39,888 nucleotides of DNA from Gemmatimonadales bacterium (GCA_025934955.1 JAICWE010000030.1:1-39888), one strand, 5' to 3'. Positions 7,308 through 14,850 are shown, counted from the stretch's first letter. The notes: generated by a model not told the origin, from the sequence alone. Made by a program: numbers and translations.

Positions 7308-8852
7308 CCGCACCACCTCGGCGTGGTCGTGCTCCTCGGCGAGCGAGAGCGCGGTGGCGCCGTTGTCCGCCCGGGCGGTGGGATCGGCGCCGAGCGAGAG
7401 CAGGCGGACGGTGAGGTCGGCGTCACCCTGCTGCGCCGCGGCCATGAGCGGCGTCCATCCGCCGTGCTGCGCCGCGTTGACGTCGGCGCTGTACTCCAGC
7501 AGCAGCTCGATCGTGTCCCGCTGCCGGCCGGCGATCGCCGCGTGGAGCGGCTGGTTGGCCATCGCGTTGGTGGAGCGGACGTGCACGTTGGCGTGATGCT
7601 CGATCAGGAGCCGCACCACGTCGGCATGGCCGAAGTGGGCGGCGAGGTGCAGCGCGGTCCAGCCACGAACGTCGGGGCAGTCGATCAACGCCGGGTCGCG
7701 GCGGATGAGCCGTCCGAGCTTCGCGATCTCGCCGTGCTCCGCCGCCGCGGTGAACGCCGATACCCGCTCCGCCTCGGTCCCCGCGGCGGCCGCCTCACGC
7801 AGCACCTCCTGGATCCGGGCGACGAAGTCGTCCACGTCCTCCGGTGTCGTGTCCCACGACGTCATCCAGCGCACCTCGAAGCGGCGCTCGTCCCAGACGT
7901 AGAAGCGGTGGGTCGCCTGGAGCGGCGCGATCGCCTCGCGCGGGAGCACGGCGAAGACGGCGTTGGCCTCGACGCGCTGGGTGATGCGGACGCCAGGGAG
8001 ATCGCGCACGCCGGTGGCCAGCCGTTTCGCCATCGCGTTGGCGTGGCGGGCGGAGCGGAGCCAGAGGTCGTCCTCGAGCAGCGCGGCGAACTGGGCGGCG
8101 ACGAAGCGCATCTTGCTCGCGAGCTGCATCCCCTGCTTCCGGATGAAGGGGAAGTCGCGGGCGCGCGCCGGATCGGGGAAGACGACGGCCTCCGCGCCTA
8201 ACGCGCCGTTCTTGGTGCCGCCGAAGGCGAGGCAGTCCACGCCGGCGTCCACCGTGAACTCGCGGAGCGGCACGCCGAGGGTCGCGGCGGCGTTGGCGAG
8301 CCGCGCGCCGTCCATGTGGACCAGCAGGCCGTGCTCGTGGGCCCACGTCGTGAGCGCGCGAATCTCGGCCACGCCGTAGACGGTGCCGTACTCGGTGGAC
8401 TGGGTGAGCGACAGGACGCGCGGCTGCACGTGGTGCGGGACGCCGATGCCGCGATAGCGGGTGGCCGCGGCCTCGACGGTCACCTTGCCGTCGGGCGCGG
8501 GCACCGGCAGGAGCTTGGCGCCGATCAGATGCTCCGGCGCGCCGCACTCGTCCACGTCAATATGCGCGCCCTCGGCGCAGATCACCGCCTCGTACGGGCG
8601 GAGCAGCGCCTGGAGGCCGAGCACGTTGGCGGCGGTGCCGCCGAAGACGAAGAAGACCTCGGCCCGCTCGCCGAGCAGCGCGCGCACGCGGGCCGTGGCG
8701 CGCGTGGTCCAGGGGTCGTCGCCGTAGGCCGGAGTCTGGCCGGCGTTGGCCGCGGCGAGCGCGGCGAGGACTTCCGGGTGCGCGCCGGCGTTGTTGTCGC
8801 TCGCGAAGGCGCGCGCGAGGACGCGCGCTACTCCGGAGTCTTGTCGTCCCAT
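7290..8852 (-). CDS. threonine aldolase family protein fused to C-terminal ankyrin repeats
   Basis: A 520-aa protein. Residues 1 to about 350 are a complete fold-type I PLP aldolase/beta-eliminating lyase domain: A-H-I-x-x-D-E-C-G-A-P-E near 96-107, H-M-D-G-A-R-L-A-N (PLP-contacting Asp181) and the Schiff-base lysine in G-G-T-K-N-G-A (Lys214). Such enzymes cleave threonine or allo-threonine to glycine and acetaldehyde. Residues 362-520 form about five ankyrin repeats, with G-W-T-A-L-H-L-A-A-H-F-G-H and T-P-L-M-A-A-A-x-x-G motifs. The join is in frame with no low-quality linker. The gene starts at ATG 8852 inside the VOC gene (25-base overlap). Ankyrin repeats normally bind proteins, so the tail may tether or regulate the enzyme. 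Confidence 0.88.
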   Translation of the reverse strand: MGRQDSGVARVLARAFASDNNAGAHPEVLAALAAANAGQTPAYGDDPWTTRATARVRALLGERAEVFFVFGGTAANVLGLQALLRPYEAVICAEGAHIDVDECGAPEHLIGAKLLPVPAPDGKVTVEAAATRYRGIGVPHHVQPRVLSLTQSTEYGTVYGVAEIRALTTWAHEHGLLVHMDGARLANAAATLGVPLREFTVDAGVDCLAFGGTKNGALGAEAVVFPDPARARDFPFIRKQGMQLASKMRFVAAQFAALLEDDLWLRSARHANAMAKRLATGVRDLPGVRITQRVEANAVFAVLPREAIAPLQATHRFYVWDERRFEVRWMTSWDTTPEDVDDFVARIQEVLREAAAAGTEAERVSAFTAAAEHGEIAKLGRLIRRDPALIDCPDVRGWTALHLAAHFGHADVVRLLIEHHANVHVRSTNAMANQPLHAAIAGRQRDTIELLLEYSADVNAAQHGGWTPLMAAAQQGDADLTVRLLSLGADPTARADNGATALSLAEEHDHAEVVRLLRPR

Positions 8853-9190
8853 AGCGCGAAGATGTTGCCGTCGGGATCGGCGATCATCGCCATGACGCCG
8901 AAGCCCTGGCGGGTCGGCTCGGTGATGAAGCGCACGCCGCGGTCGTGGAGCTGGCCGCAGAAGTGGAGCAGGCCGGGCACGTGGAAGGTGAGCCCGGTGT
9001 GCCGGCCGACCAGCTTTCGCGATTCCGGATGCACCGCCGGATGTACGCCGAGGTGCGGCTCGTGCTCGAGGAACTCGGCGCCGAACGAACCCTGCTTGGT
9101 GAGCGGCAGGCCCAGCGTGTCGCGGTAGAACGCGACGGCGCGGTCGATGTCGGTCACGAACACGGCGATGCTGTAGAGACTTTCGATCAC
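8828..9190 (-). CDS. VOC (glyoxalase/bleomycin-resistance fold) family protein
   Basis: A 120-aa protein of the vicinal oxygen chelate superfamily. The beta-alpha-beta-beta-beta signature is clear: D-I-D-R-A-V-A-F-Y-R-D-T-L-G-L-P near residues 13-28 and A-D-P-D-G-N-I-F-A-L-W near the end. Members include glyoxalase I, dioxygenases and antibiotic-binding proteins; which reaction this one performs is not evident. The GTG at 9190 is taken as the start because it sits directly before the first strand of the fold; the longer open frame upstream overlaps the DUF4112 gene and is not family-like. The downstream aldolase-ankyrin start lies within it. Confidence 0.82.
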   Translation of the reverse strand: MIESLYSIAVFVTDIDRAVAFYRDTLGLPLTKQGSFGAEFLEHEPHLGVHPAVHPESRKLVGRHTGLTFHVPGLLHFCGQLHDRGVRFITEPTRQGFGVMAMIADPDGNIFALWDDKTPE

Positions 9191-9240
9191 GGGCCGGGTT
9201 CCGGGGTCGTCGAGGCCTTCATTGTAGCCGGATCCCGCGA

Positions 9241-9738
9241 TCAGAAGTAGCGGCGGACGGCGGCCGAGAGCGCGATGGCGAAGAGAATGGCGGCCGCGGC
9301 AATACCGGCCACGACGAGCAGCACGGCGAGCACCAGCAGGGCGACGAAGCGCCGGCTCGATGCGCGCGCGCGTTCCGGCTCGGTGACGTGGAGGTCGAGC
9401 AGCCGGACGTTCCGGAGGTTGGCCTTGTAGCCGGCGTCGAAGAGGTCGCCGAGGATGGGCACGACGCCGACCACCGTCTCGACCGCCACGTTCCACACCA
9501 TGCGGAGCAGCGTGGCCCGGGAGGCGCCGAGCCGGATTGCCTGGAGCACGATGTAGGCGCTGAAGACGGCACCGACCGCGTCGCCCAGGCCGGGCACGAG
9601 GCCGATGATGGCGTCGACCCCGAAGCGGAACCGGGTGCCGGGGAGGACGAAGGCGGAATCCAGCACGCGGGCAAAGGCGCGGAGCCGCTCGATCCGACGG
9701 TCGGCGAGGAGCGCGGTGCCGGCGTCAGCCGCGGGCAC
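9241..9738 (-). CDS. DUF4112 family membrane protein
   Basis: A 165-aa protein whose central part (residues about 25-115) matches the DUF4112 pattern: L-D-S-A-F-x-L-P-G-T-x-F-R-F-G, then D-A-I-I-G-L-V-P-G-L-G-D, V-P-I-L-G-D-L-F-D-A-G-Y-K-A-N. The repeated P-x-L-G-D turns suggest two re-entrant or membrane-dipping hairpins, and residues about 130-160 form a further hydrophobic helix. No biochemical role is known for the family. The GTG start at 9738 overlaps the end of the rhomboid gene by 14 bases, so the two are translationally coupled. Confidence 0.83.
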   Translation of the reverse strand: MPAADAGTALLADRRIERLRAFARVLDSAFVLPGTRFRFGVDAIIGLVPGLGDAVGAVFSAYIVLQAIRLGASRATLLRMVWNVAVETVVGVVPILGDLFDAGYKANLRNVRLLDLHVTEPERARASSRRFVALLVLAVLLVVAGIAAAAILFAIALSAAVRRYF

Positions 9739-10477
9739 TGAATCGCTCGAGGAACTCCCGGTCGCCCGGCGTCAGGCTGGCGACGCCCAGCTCGGCGATC
9801 TTCCGGCGGATGCGCTCCAGTTCACTCCGGTTCACCTCGTGGAGCGACTCGGCGCGGATGGCGCCCCAGCGGGCGAGGGCATCTCGATCCGGGCCGGGCG
9901 CGGCGGCGCGCGCGGCCCTCTGGAACTTCCCGGCGGGGCGGCGATGGTCGAGCCACAGCAGGTACAGCAGTCCGCCGGCGAAGCCGCCGAGGTGGGCGAA
10001 GTGCGCGATGCTGTCGCCCCCGACCCGGCTGCCGACCAGCTCGATGCCGGTGAGGATCAGCACCAGCCAGCGCGCCTCGAGCGGCAGCACGCCCCAGATG
10101 TAGAACTTGTCGCGCGGCCAGTAGCGCGCATAGCCGAGCATGACGCCGAACACCGCGCCGGAGGCGCCGATGATCGGAATCTCCGGCGTGACGAAGGAGA
10201 GCAGGCCGCCGCTGATGCCGCTGACGAAGTAGAGGCCGAGAAAGGCGGGGCCGCCGAGCCGGTCCTCGAGCCGGGGACCGCAGAAGAACAGCGCCAGCAT
10301 GTTGAAGAAGATGTGACCGAGGTTTTCGTGGATGAACAGGTAGGTCACGATGGTCCACGGCCGCATGGCGAGCTCGGCCGGGAGCAGCGCGAGCGCCGGC
10401 TTGAGCTCCGGCGACAGCGAGGTGAGGACGAAGACCGCGGCGTTCGCCGCGATGAGCCGGCGGGTCCAGGGCGCCAT
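9725..10477 (-). CDS. rhomboid family intramembrane serine protease
   Basis: A 250-aa polytopic protease that cleaves transmembrane substrates within the bilayer. The catalytic serine lies in G-A-S-G (Ser106), with the partner histidine in H-L-G-G (probably His162) and the oxyanion-side H-x-x-x-N motif G-H-I-F-F-N (His55, Asn59). Six core membrane segments precede a soluble tail of about 70 residues rich in basic amino acids. ATG 10477 is chosen over an upstream start because the extra residues lie inside the preceding small gene. A TATCGT box ends six bases before this ATG and may give a leaderless transcript. Substrates unknown. Confidence 0.92.
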   Translation of the reverse strand: MAPWTRRLIAANAAVFVLTSLSPELKPALALLPAELAMRPWTIVTYLFIHENLGHIFFNMLALFFCGPRLEDRLGGPAFLGLYFVSGISGGLLSFVTPEIPIIGASGAVFGVMLGYARYWPRDKFYIWGVLPLEARWLVLILTGIELVGSRVGGDSIAHFAHLGGFAGGLLYLLWLDHRRPAGKFQRAARAAAPGPDRDALARWGAIRAESLHEVNRSELERIRRKIAELGVASLTPGDREFLERFSARG

Positions 10478-10483
10478 GGCAGA

Positions 10484-10489
10484 ACGATA
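10484..10489 (-). promoter_or_regulatory. candidate -10 box (TATCGT) for the rhomboid gene
   Basis: Read on the minus strand, TATCGT lies six bases before ATG 10477 in the 22-base gap after the 72-aa gene. It fits TAnnnT at the distance expected for a leaderless mRNA starting at the A of the start codon. No convincing -35 element was found. Confidence 0.35.
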
Positions 10490-10499
10490 ACGCGCCCGC

Positions 10500-10718
10500 T
10501 CACCCCCCGCCGAGATGAATGTCCTTGCGGCTGCGGATGCCGGGATGGTCCGCGACCCAGCGCCGGATGCGGCCGGCGATGGCGTCATCGGTCTCGCCGG
10601 GGGACGCGCCGAAGCTGGTCAGCGCCGTCCCGCCGACCCGCAGGTACCAATGCCCGCTGTGGCCCATCTCGGCCTCGTAGGCCTGCCCGCCGATTCGCAC
10701 CGTCACCCGCCGTGGCAT
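10500..10718 (-). CDS. 72-aa hypothetical protein
   Basis: A small soluble protein that I do not recognise. It begins with a basic beta-strand-like segment (M-P-R-R-V-T-V-R-I-G-G), has several glycines and tryptophans (G-H-W-Y-L-R-V-G-G and R-R-W-V-A-D-H-P) and ends in a glycine run; it has no membrane segment or cysteine motif. The ATG at 10718 is one base past the stop of the upstream hydrolase reading frame, so it is almost certainly in the same transcript and coupled to it. Coding status is supported by tight packing and by a start/stop arrangement like its neighbours. Confidence 0.65.
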   Translation of the reverse strand: MPRRVTVRIGGQAYEAEMGHSGHWYLRVGGTALTSFGASPGETDDAIAGRIRRWVADHPGIRSRKDIHLGGG

Positions 10719-10719
10719 G

Positions 10720-12318
10720 TCACTCTCCCGCTGCCGGTCGGAAGAGAAGATCCTGATAATCGAAGCTGAAGTCCGCGAGCGGGGACACAGCCGCGAGGCG
10801 CACGGCGTCAATCGAGCCGTCCGGATCGAGGTCGAAGGTGACGAACGCGTCGGCCAAGGCGCGGGAACGCCAGCGGGCCACGAAGGTGTCGTGCTGCCAG
10901 TGCTCCAGATCACCCACGAACGCGGGTGAATGGGAGAAGCGGAGCACCAGGTGGTCGCCCTCGACGGCGATGGTGGCGTCGCCGTACATGGCATCGGTGT
11001 AGCGGCCGGCGTAGCGGGCGAGGGGCAGCGACGGCTTCGAGGTCCGGTCGCGCCCGGCCTCCTGCGCCCTCATCACCGAATCCGCCCGCTGCTCGGCGCC
11101 CTGGGACAGCGCGTGGAAGCCGGCGATCCAGTCGGTTGGCGGGGCGCCGAGATAGCCGTCGAGGATGTGGAAGGCGACGGCGTCCATCGCGGAGGTCTCG
11201 CCGTTGGTGAGCACCACGATGCCGAGCCGGGCGTCGGGGACGAGGATGGTGCGGGAGACCATGCCCGAGAGGCCGCCGGTGTGGGTGGCGAGCTTGACGC
11301 CGCGATAGTCGCGCACGAACCAGCCGAGGGCGTAGAGCGAGAAGTTGGCCCGGAGCGGCGCGAGCATCGGGAGCGCCGCGGGCGGGTTGCCGATGGGGAG
11401 CGGGGTGACGCCGGTCCACATCTCCCGGGCGCGGGCCTGAGTCCAGAGGCGGTGGTCGCCGACGCGGCCGGAGTCGAGCTGGACGATGAGCCACTTGGCG
11501 ATGTCGGTGACGTTGGCGTTGATGCCGCCGGCGGGGGCGGTGTTGTCCACCGTGTCCCGGGGAACGAGGACGAGCCTGCCGTCCACCAGGCCGTATGGCG
11601 CGGCGACATCGGCCTTGGGATCGAGGGCGCGCGCGGTGGTGGTCACCTCGCTCATGCCGAGCGGTGCGAGGATGCGCTCCCGGACGACGTCCTCCCACGG
11701 CTTGCGGGTGACCGACTCGATCACCAGGCCGGCGGCGATGTAGAGGACGTTGTCGTAGGCGTAGGCGCTCCGGAAGCTGGTAACCGGCTGGAGCGTGCGG
11801 AGCCGCCGCACGACTTCCTCGCGGCCGTAGTCCGAGTGCCACCAGAGCAGGTCGCCCGCGCCGAGTCCGAGGCCGCTCCGGTGGGTGATGAGATCGCGGA
11901 TGGTGAACTCGCGGGTGACGTACGGCGCGCTGATCTGGAACCACGGCAGGTAGTCGGTGACGTGGTCGTCCCAGTGCAGCTTGCCCTCGTCCACCAGCAT
12001 GGCGAGCAGCGCGGTGGTGAAGGCCTTGGTGTTGGACGCGATCTGATAGATGGTGTGCGCGTCGGCGGGCGCGGAGTCGGCGAGGTCGCGAAGGCCGTAA
12101 CCCCTGGTCAGCACCACGCGGCCGTCCTTCACTACCGCGACCGCGAGCCCCGGCTGCCCGAATTGCTTCAGCGTGCGCGCAACCCAGGCGTCGAGGTCGC
12201 GCGGGAGGCCGGCGCCGCGCGGCGTCTGCCCGGTGGCCTGCGCGTGCGCGTGCGGCGCGAACGCGAGCGAGAGAAGGAGCCCGGCGGATGCCAGCGCCGC
12301 GCGCAGGTTGCGCCGCAT
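10720..12318 (-). CDS. secreted serine hydrolase (class C beta-lactamase/PBP4*-like) with DUF3471-like tail; likely separate product of the queG frame
   Basis: Starting at the in-frame ATG at 12318 gives a 532-aa protein with a textbook signal peptide: basic n-region (M-R-R-N-L-R), hydrophobic core and a c-region ending A-H-A. The mature part has the three active-site motifs of serine beta-lactamases and DD-peptidases: S-N-T-K (residues 391-394 of the fused frame), Y-D-N (484-486) and H-T-G-G (642-645). The last hundred residues resemble the DUF3471 lipocalin-like domain often attached to such enzymes (Y-A-G-R-Y-T-D). Family members hydrolyse peptides, esters or beta-lactams; the substrate is unknown. 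Only a weak purine stretch precedes this ATG, so initiation here may depend on coupling. Confidence 0.7.
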   Translation of the reverse strand: MRRNLRAALASAGLLLSLAFAPHAHAQATGQTPRGAGLPRDLDAWVARTLKQFGQPGLAVAVVKDGRVVLTRGYGLRDLADSAPADAHTIYQIASNTKAFTTALLAMLVDEGKLHWDDHVTDYLPWFQISAPYVTREFTIRDLITHRSGLGLGAGDLLWWHSDYGREEVVRRLRTLQPVTSFRSAYAYDNVLYIAAGLVIESVTRKPWEDVVRERILAPLGMSEVTTTARALDPKADVAAPYGLVDGRLVLVPRDTVDNTAPAGGINANVTDIAKWLIVQLDSGRVGDHRLWTQARAREMWTGVTPLPIGNPPAALPMLAPLRANFSLYALGWFVRDYRGVKLATHTGGLSGMVSRTILVPDARLGIVVLTNGETSAMDAVAFHILDGYLGAPPTDWIAGFHALSQGAEQRADSVMRAQEAGRDRTSKPSLPLARYAGRYTDAMYGDATIAVEGDHLVLRFSHSPAFVGDLEHWQHDTFVARWRSRALADAFVTFDLDPDGSIDAVRLAAVSPLADFSFDYQDLLFRPAAGE

Positions 12319-13206
12319 TCCCGTGAGTCCGGCTCGCGCCAGCGGCGTGTCGCCCCAGCGGCGGGCGAACGCCTCGTCCTCCATGCTCTCGAACGTCTCG
12401 GCGTCCGCGCCGTCGAGGTGGCCCTGCGGCTGGAACTCGGGCACCGTCGTGGGCGTGGCGAACCGCTGATTCCAGGGACAGACCTCGTTGCAGATGTCGC
12501 AGCCGAAGGCCCAGCCGTCGAGCCTGGGGAGGATTTCGTCGGGCATCGGGCCCTTCTGCTCGATGGTGAGATAGGAGATGCACCGCGTTGCGTCGAGCAC
12601 GCGCGGCTCGACGAACGCGCCGGTGGGGCAGGCGTCGAGGCAGCGGGTGCAGCTGCCGCAGCGGTCGAGGTCGAGCGCGTCGTCGGGCGGAAGCGGCAGG
12701 TCGGTCAGCACCGAGCCGATGAAGACGAACGAGCCGGTGCCGGGCCGGATGAGCATGGCGTTCTTGCCGATCCAGCCGAGCCCGGCGCGCTCGGCCAGCT
12801 CGCGCTCGGGGACCGGACCCGAGTCCACGTAGGCCCGCGCCGTCTCGGCGCCGAGCGAGCGGAGCAACTCGGCGATGCGCTCGAGCCGGGCGAGCGTCAC
12901 CTCGTGGTAGTCGCGGCCGCGGGCGTAGCGGGCGATCCGGAGGGGGCGCTTGCCGGGCGCGGCGGGCGGATCCGGCGTGTAGTAGTTGTCGAGCACCACG
13001 ACCGCGCTTCGGAGTCCGGGCGCGATGAGCGTCGGGTCCTTCCGCTTCCTTGCCTGCCGATGGATGTAACGCATGGTGCCACCATAGCCGCGCGCGAGCC
13101 AGCGGTCGAGCGCATCGCCGCGGCGGCTGGGCTCGAGCGCCGCGATGCCGCAGGCGACGAAGCCGAGCTCCGCGGCGAGGGCGCGGATCTGTTCGACGCC
13201 GGTCAC
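10720..13206 (-). CDS. queG: epoxyqueuosine reductase (QueG) fused in frame to a beta-lactamase-fold serine hydrolase
   Basis: An uninterrupted 828-codon frame. Residues 1 to about 308 are QueG, the cobalamin- and Fe-S-dependent enzyme that makes queuosine in tRNA: V-D-S-G-P-V-P-E-R-E (Asp128) and G-L-G-W-I-G-K-N, a first cluster C183-x2-C186-x2-C189-x3-C193, and a second with C209, C236, C239 and C243. The QueG ending D-T-P-L-A-R-A-G-L-T-G-M-R-R-N is normal for the family. Residues 297-828 are a serine hydrolase described separately. The GTG start at 13206 overlaps the NDH-2 stop. No stop codon separates the domains, although QueG is cytosolic and the hydrolase carries an export signal. It may be one polypeptide, two products through an internal start, or a lost stop. 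Confidence 0.85.
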   Translation of the reverse strand: MTGVEQIRALAAELGFVACGIAALEPSRRGDALDRWLARGYGGTMRYIHRQARKRKDPTLIAPGLRSAVVVLDNYYTPDPPAAPGKRPLRIARYARGRDYHEVTLARLERIAELLRSLGAETARAYVDSGPVPERELAERAGLGWIGKNAMLIRPGTGSFVFIGSVLTDLPLPPDDALDLDRCGSCTRCLDACPTGAFVEPRVLDATRCISYLTIEQKGPMPDEILPRLDGWAFGCDICNEVCPWNQRFATPTTVPEFQPQGHLDGADAETFESMEDEAFARRWGDTPLARAGLTGMRRNLRAALASAGLLLSLAFAPHAHAQATGQTPRGAGLPRDLDAWVARTLKQFGQPGLAVAVVKDGRVVLTRGYGLRDLADSAPADAHTIYQIASNTKAFTTALLAMLVDEGKLHWDDHVTDYLPWFQISAPYVTREFTIRDLITHRSGLGLGAGDLLWWHSDYGREEVVRRLRTLQPVTSFRSAYAYDNVLYIAAGLVIESVTRKPWEDVVRERILAPLGMSEVTTTARALDPKADVAAPYGLVDGRLVLVPRDTVDNTAPAGGINANVTDIAKWLIVQLDSGRVGDHRLWTQARAREMWTGVTPLPIGNPPAALPMLAPLRANFSLYALGWFVRDYRGVKLATHTGGLSGMVSRTILVPDARLGIVVLTNGETSAMDAVAFHILDGYLGAPPTDWIAGFHALSQGAEQRADSVMRAQEAGRDRTSKPSLPLARYAGRYTDAMYGDATIAVEGDHLVLRFSHSPAFVGDLEHWQHDTFVARWRSRALADAFVTFDLDPDGSIDAVRLAAVSPLADFSFDYQDLLFRPAAGE

Positions 13207-14549
13207 GTGCGGGCCGCCGGCAGCTTCGGGGCCGTATCCCCGGCGGGCAGCTTGGAGCGGGGCGCTATCGAGTATTCCGACGTTTCACCGGTGATGAGCC
13301 GCGCACCGCGCTGGTAGGTGAAGTAGGCGAACGCCCACTCGGTCATCACGATCACGCGGTTGCGGAAGCCGATCAGGAAGAAGATGTGCACGAAGACCCA
13401 CGCGAGCCACGCGAGGATTCCGGAGAAGTGGAACTTCCCGATGTCCGCCACGGCGTGCCCGCGGCCGATCACGGCGAGCTGGCCCTTGTCCCAGTAGCGG
13501 AACGGCGGGCGCGGCGCGGTGGCGCCGCGCTTCGGCGTCACGGCGGCGCGGATGATCTTCGCGGCGTAGTCGCCCATCTGGATCGCGGCCGGCGAGACGC
13601 CGGGCACCGTGGTGCCGTCCTCCTGGTGGAACGCCGCGGCGTCGCCCAGCACGAAGAGCTCGGGGTGATCGGGCACGCTGCAGTCCGGCTCGACGACCGC
13701 CCGTCCCTGGCGGTCGAGCGTGCAGCCGATCGTCTTGAGGATCGGGCTCGCCATGTTGCCGGCGGCCCAGACGACGGTGCAGGTCGGGATGGTCCAGTTA
13801 CCGGCGATGACGGCGCCGGGCTTGATGTCGGTCACCATCGTGTTGGTGCGCACCTCGACGCCGAGCGAGCGGAGCGTGGTGACGGCGCGGTCGCTCAGCT
13901 CGTCGGGGTAGGTCGCGAGGATGCGGGGCCCGGCTTCGATCAGCATCACGGTCGCGGAGCGCGGGTTGATGTGCCGGAAGTCGCGCCGGAGCGCGAAGTT
14001 CCTGACCTCCGCGAGCGCGCCCGCCACCTCGACGCCGGTCGGGCCGCCCCCCACGATCACGAAGGTGAGGAGCGACTGCTGCCGCCGCGGATCGCTCTCG
14101 CGCTCCGCCTCCTCGAAGGCGAGCAGCACGCGGCGGCGGATTTCCAGCGCGTCCTCGACGCTCTTGAGCCCGGGCGCGAGCGGCTCCCACTCGTCATGGC
14201 CGAAATACGAGTGCCGCGCGCCGGTCGCGACGATGAGATAGTCGTAGTGCAGCGATCCGCCGTCGGCGAGCTGCACGGTGCGCGCATTCGCGTCAATGGC
14301 GGTCGCGTCGCCGAGGATCACCTCGACGTTCCTCTGCTTGCGGAGGATCGAGCGGATGGGGCTGGCGATGTCGCCCGGGCTCAGCGCCGCGGTCGCCACC
14401 TGATACAGCATCGGCTGGAAGAGATGATGATTGCGCCGGTCCACCAGCGTGATGCGGACCGGCGCCTTCGTGAGCCCGCGCGCGGCGTTCAGCCCCGCGA
14501 ATCCGCCGCCGAGGATGACGACGTGGGGCCGGCCGTCGGTCGCGGTCAC
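13203..14549 (-). CDS. ndh: type II NADH:quinone oxidoreductase (NDH-2)
   Basis: A 448-aa FAD protein that oxidises NADH and reduces membrane quinone without pumping protons. The FAD-binding G-G-G-F-A-G lies at residues 14-19 and the NADH-binding V-G-G-G-P-T-G-V-E appears in the middle third. The Q-P-M-L-Y-Q-V-A-T-A segment near residues 45-55 is typical of NDH-2, as is the C-terminal amphipathic/hydrophobic region (W-L-A-W-V-F-V-H-I-F-F-L-I-G-F) that docks it on the membrane. GTG 14549 overlaps the stop of the 87-aa gene by four bases; the longer frame upstream is that gene in another phase. A sulfide:quinone reductase is less likely because the conserved catalytic cysteines of that family are not evident. 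Confidence 0.9.
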   Translation of the reverse strand: MTATDGRPHVVILGGGFAGLNAARGLTKAPVRITLVDRRNHHLFQPMLYQVATAALSPGDIASPIRSILRKQRNVEVILGDATAIDANARTVQLADGGSLHYDYLIVATGARHSYFGHDEWEPLAPGLKSVEDALEIRRRVLLAFEEAERESDPRRQQSLLTFVIVGGGPTGVEVAGALAEVRNFALRRDFRHINPRSATVMLIEAGPRILATYPDELSDRAVTTLRSLGVEVRTNTMVTDIKPGAVIAGNWTIPTCTVVWAAGNMASPILKTIGCTLDRQGRAVVEPDCSVPDHPELFVLGDAAAFHQEDGTTVPGVSPAAIQMGDYAAKIIRAAVTPKRGATAPRPPFRYWDKGQLAVIGRGHAVADIGKFHFSGILAWLAWVFVHIFFLIGFRNRVIVMTEWAFAYFTYQRGARLITGETSEYSIAPRSKLPAGDTAPKLPAART

Positions 14550-14809
14550 AGGCCCATCGTCTGCCGCCGCCACCGGGCGAAGCGGATGACGTCGTCGAGC
14601 GGCGGCACCGCGTTCTCGTCGGCGTAGGCGGTGTACATGCGCCAGCGGAGGTAGGCGCGGTCGGGCAGCGGGAGGAACGGCGCCGAGCGCCACCAGGCGC
14701 GGCGGCGGAAGGCCCAGCCGGTGCGCAGCAGGTCCAGCGCGAGCCGCGGGTTCACGGCGGCGCGCGCTGCGAGCCTGAGCGTCAGCGCTCCCCACGATCC
14801 CGGGGTCAT
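14546..14809 (-). CDS. 87-aa conserved-looking hypothetical protein upstream of NDH-2
   Basis: A short basic protein rich in arginine, alanine and tryptophan, with aromatic clusters (R-R-R-A-W-W-R-S and R-W-R-M-Y-T-A-Y). There is no clear transmembrane helix or known motif, and I do not recognise the family. It is the first gene of the leftward run, and its stop overlaps the NDH-2 GTG start by four bases (GTGA), which argues for real translation and for a role connected with NDH-2. Only 41 bases separate its ATG from the divergent ATG at 14851, and a TATCTT box lies six bases before its start. Confidence 0.68.
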   Translation of the reverse strand: MTPGSWGALTLRLAARAAVNPRLALDLLRTGWAFRRRAWWRSAPFLPLPDRAYLRWRMYTAYADENAVPPLDDVIRFARWRRQTMGL

Positions 14810-14815
14810 GGCGAG

Positions 14816-14821
14816 AAGATA
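14816..14821 (-). promoter_or_regulatory. candidate -10 box (TATCTT), leftward, leaderless type
   Basis: On the minus strand TATCTT ends six bases before ATG 14809, so a transcript would begin at or next to the start codon. It sits in the 41-base divergent gap opposite the rightward TATATT box. No good -35 hexamer was found at 16-18 bases. Confidence 0.42.
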
Positions 14822-14835
14822 ACCGCGGGACGGGG

Positions 14836-14841
14836 TATATT
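14836..14841 (+). promoter_or_regulatory. candidate -10 box (TATATT), rightward, leaderless type
   Basis: TATATT stands out in otherwise GC-rich sequence and ends nine bases before ATG 14851, the first gene of the four-gene PLP/LOG/DHS/MFS operon. No Shine-Dalgarno sequence fits between it and the ATG, which favours a leaderless or near-leaderless message. The -35 region (about 14813-14818) is poor. Confidence 0.45.
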
Positions 14842-14850
14842 CTGCCCGCT

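Noticed and set aside
10930-13317. 795-codon plus-strand frame opposite the QueG-hydrolase gene
   Set aside because: No recognisable domain; composition is that of a reverse-strand shadow (Gly, Val, Arg, His, Glu-rich).
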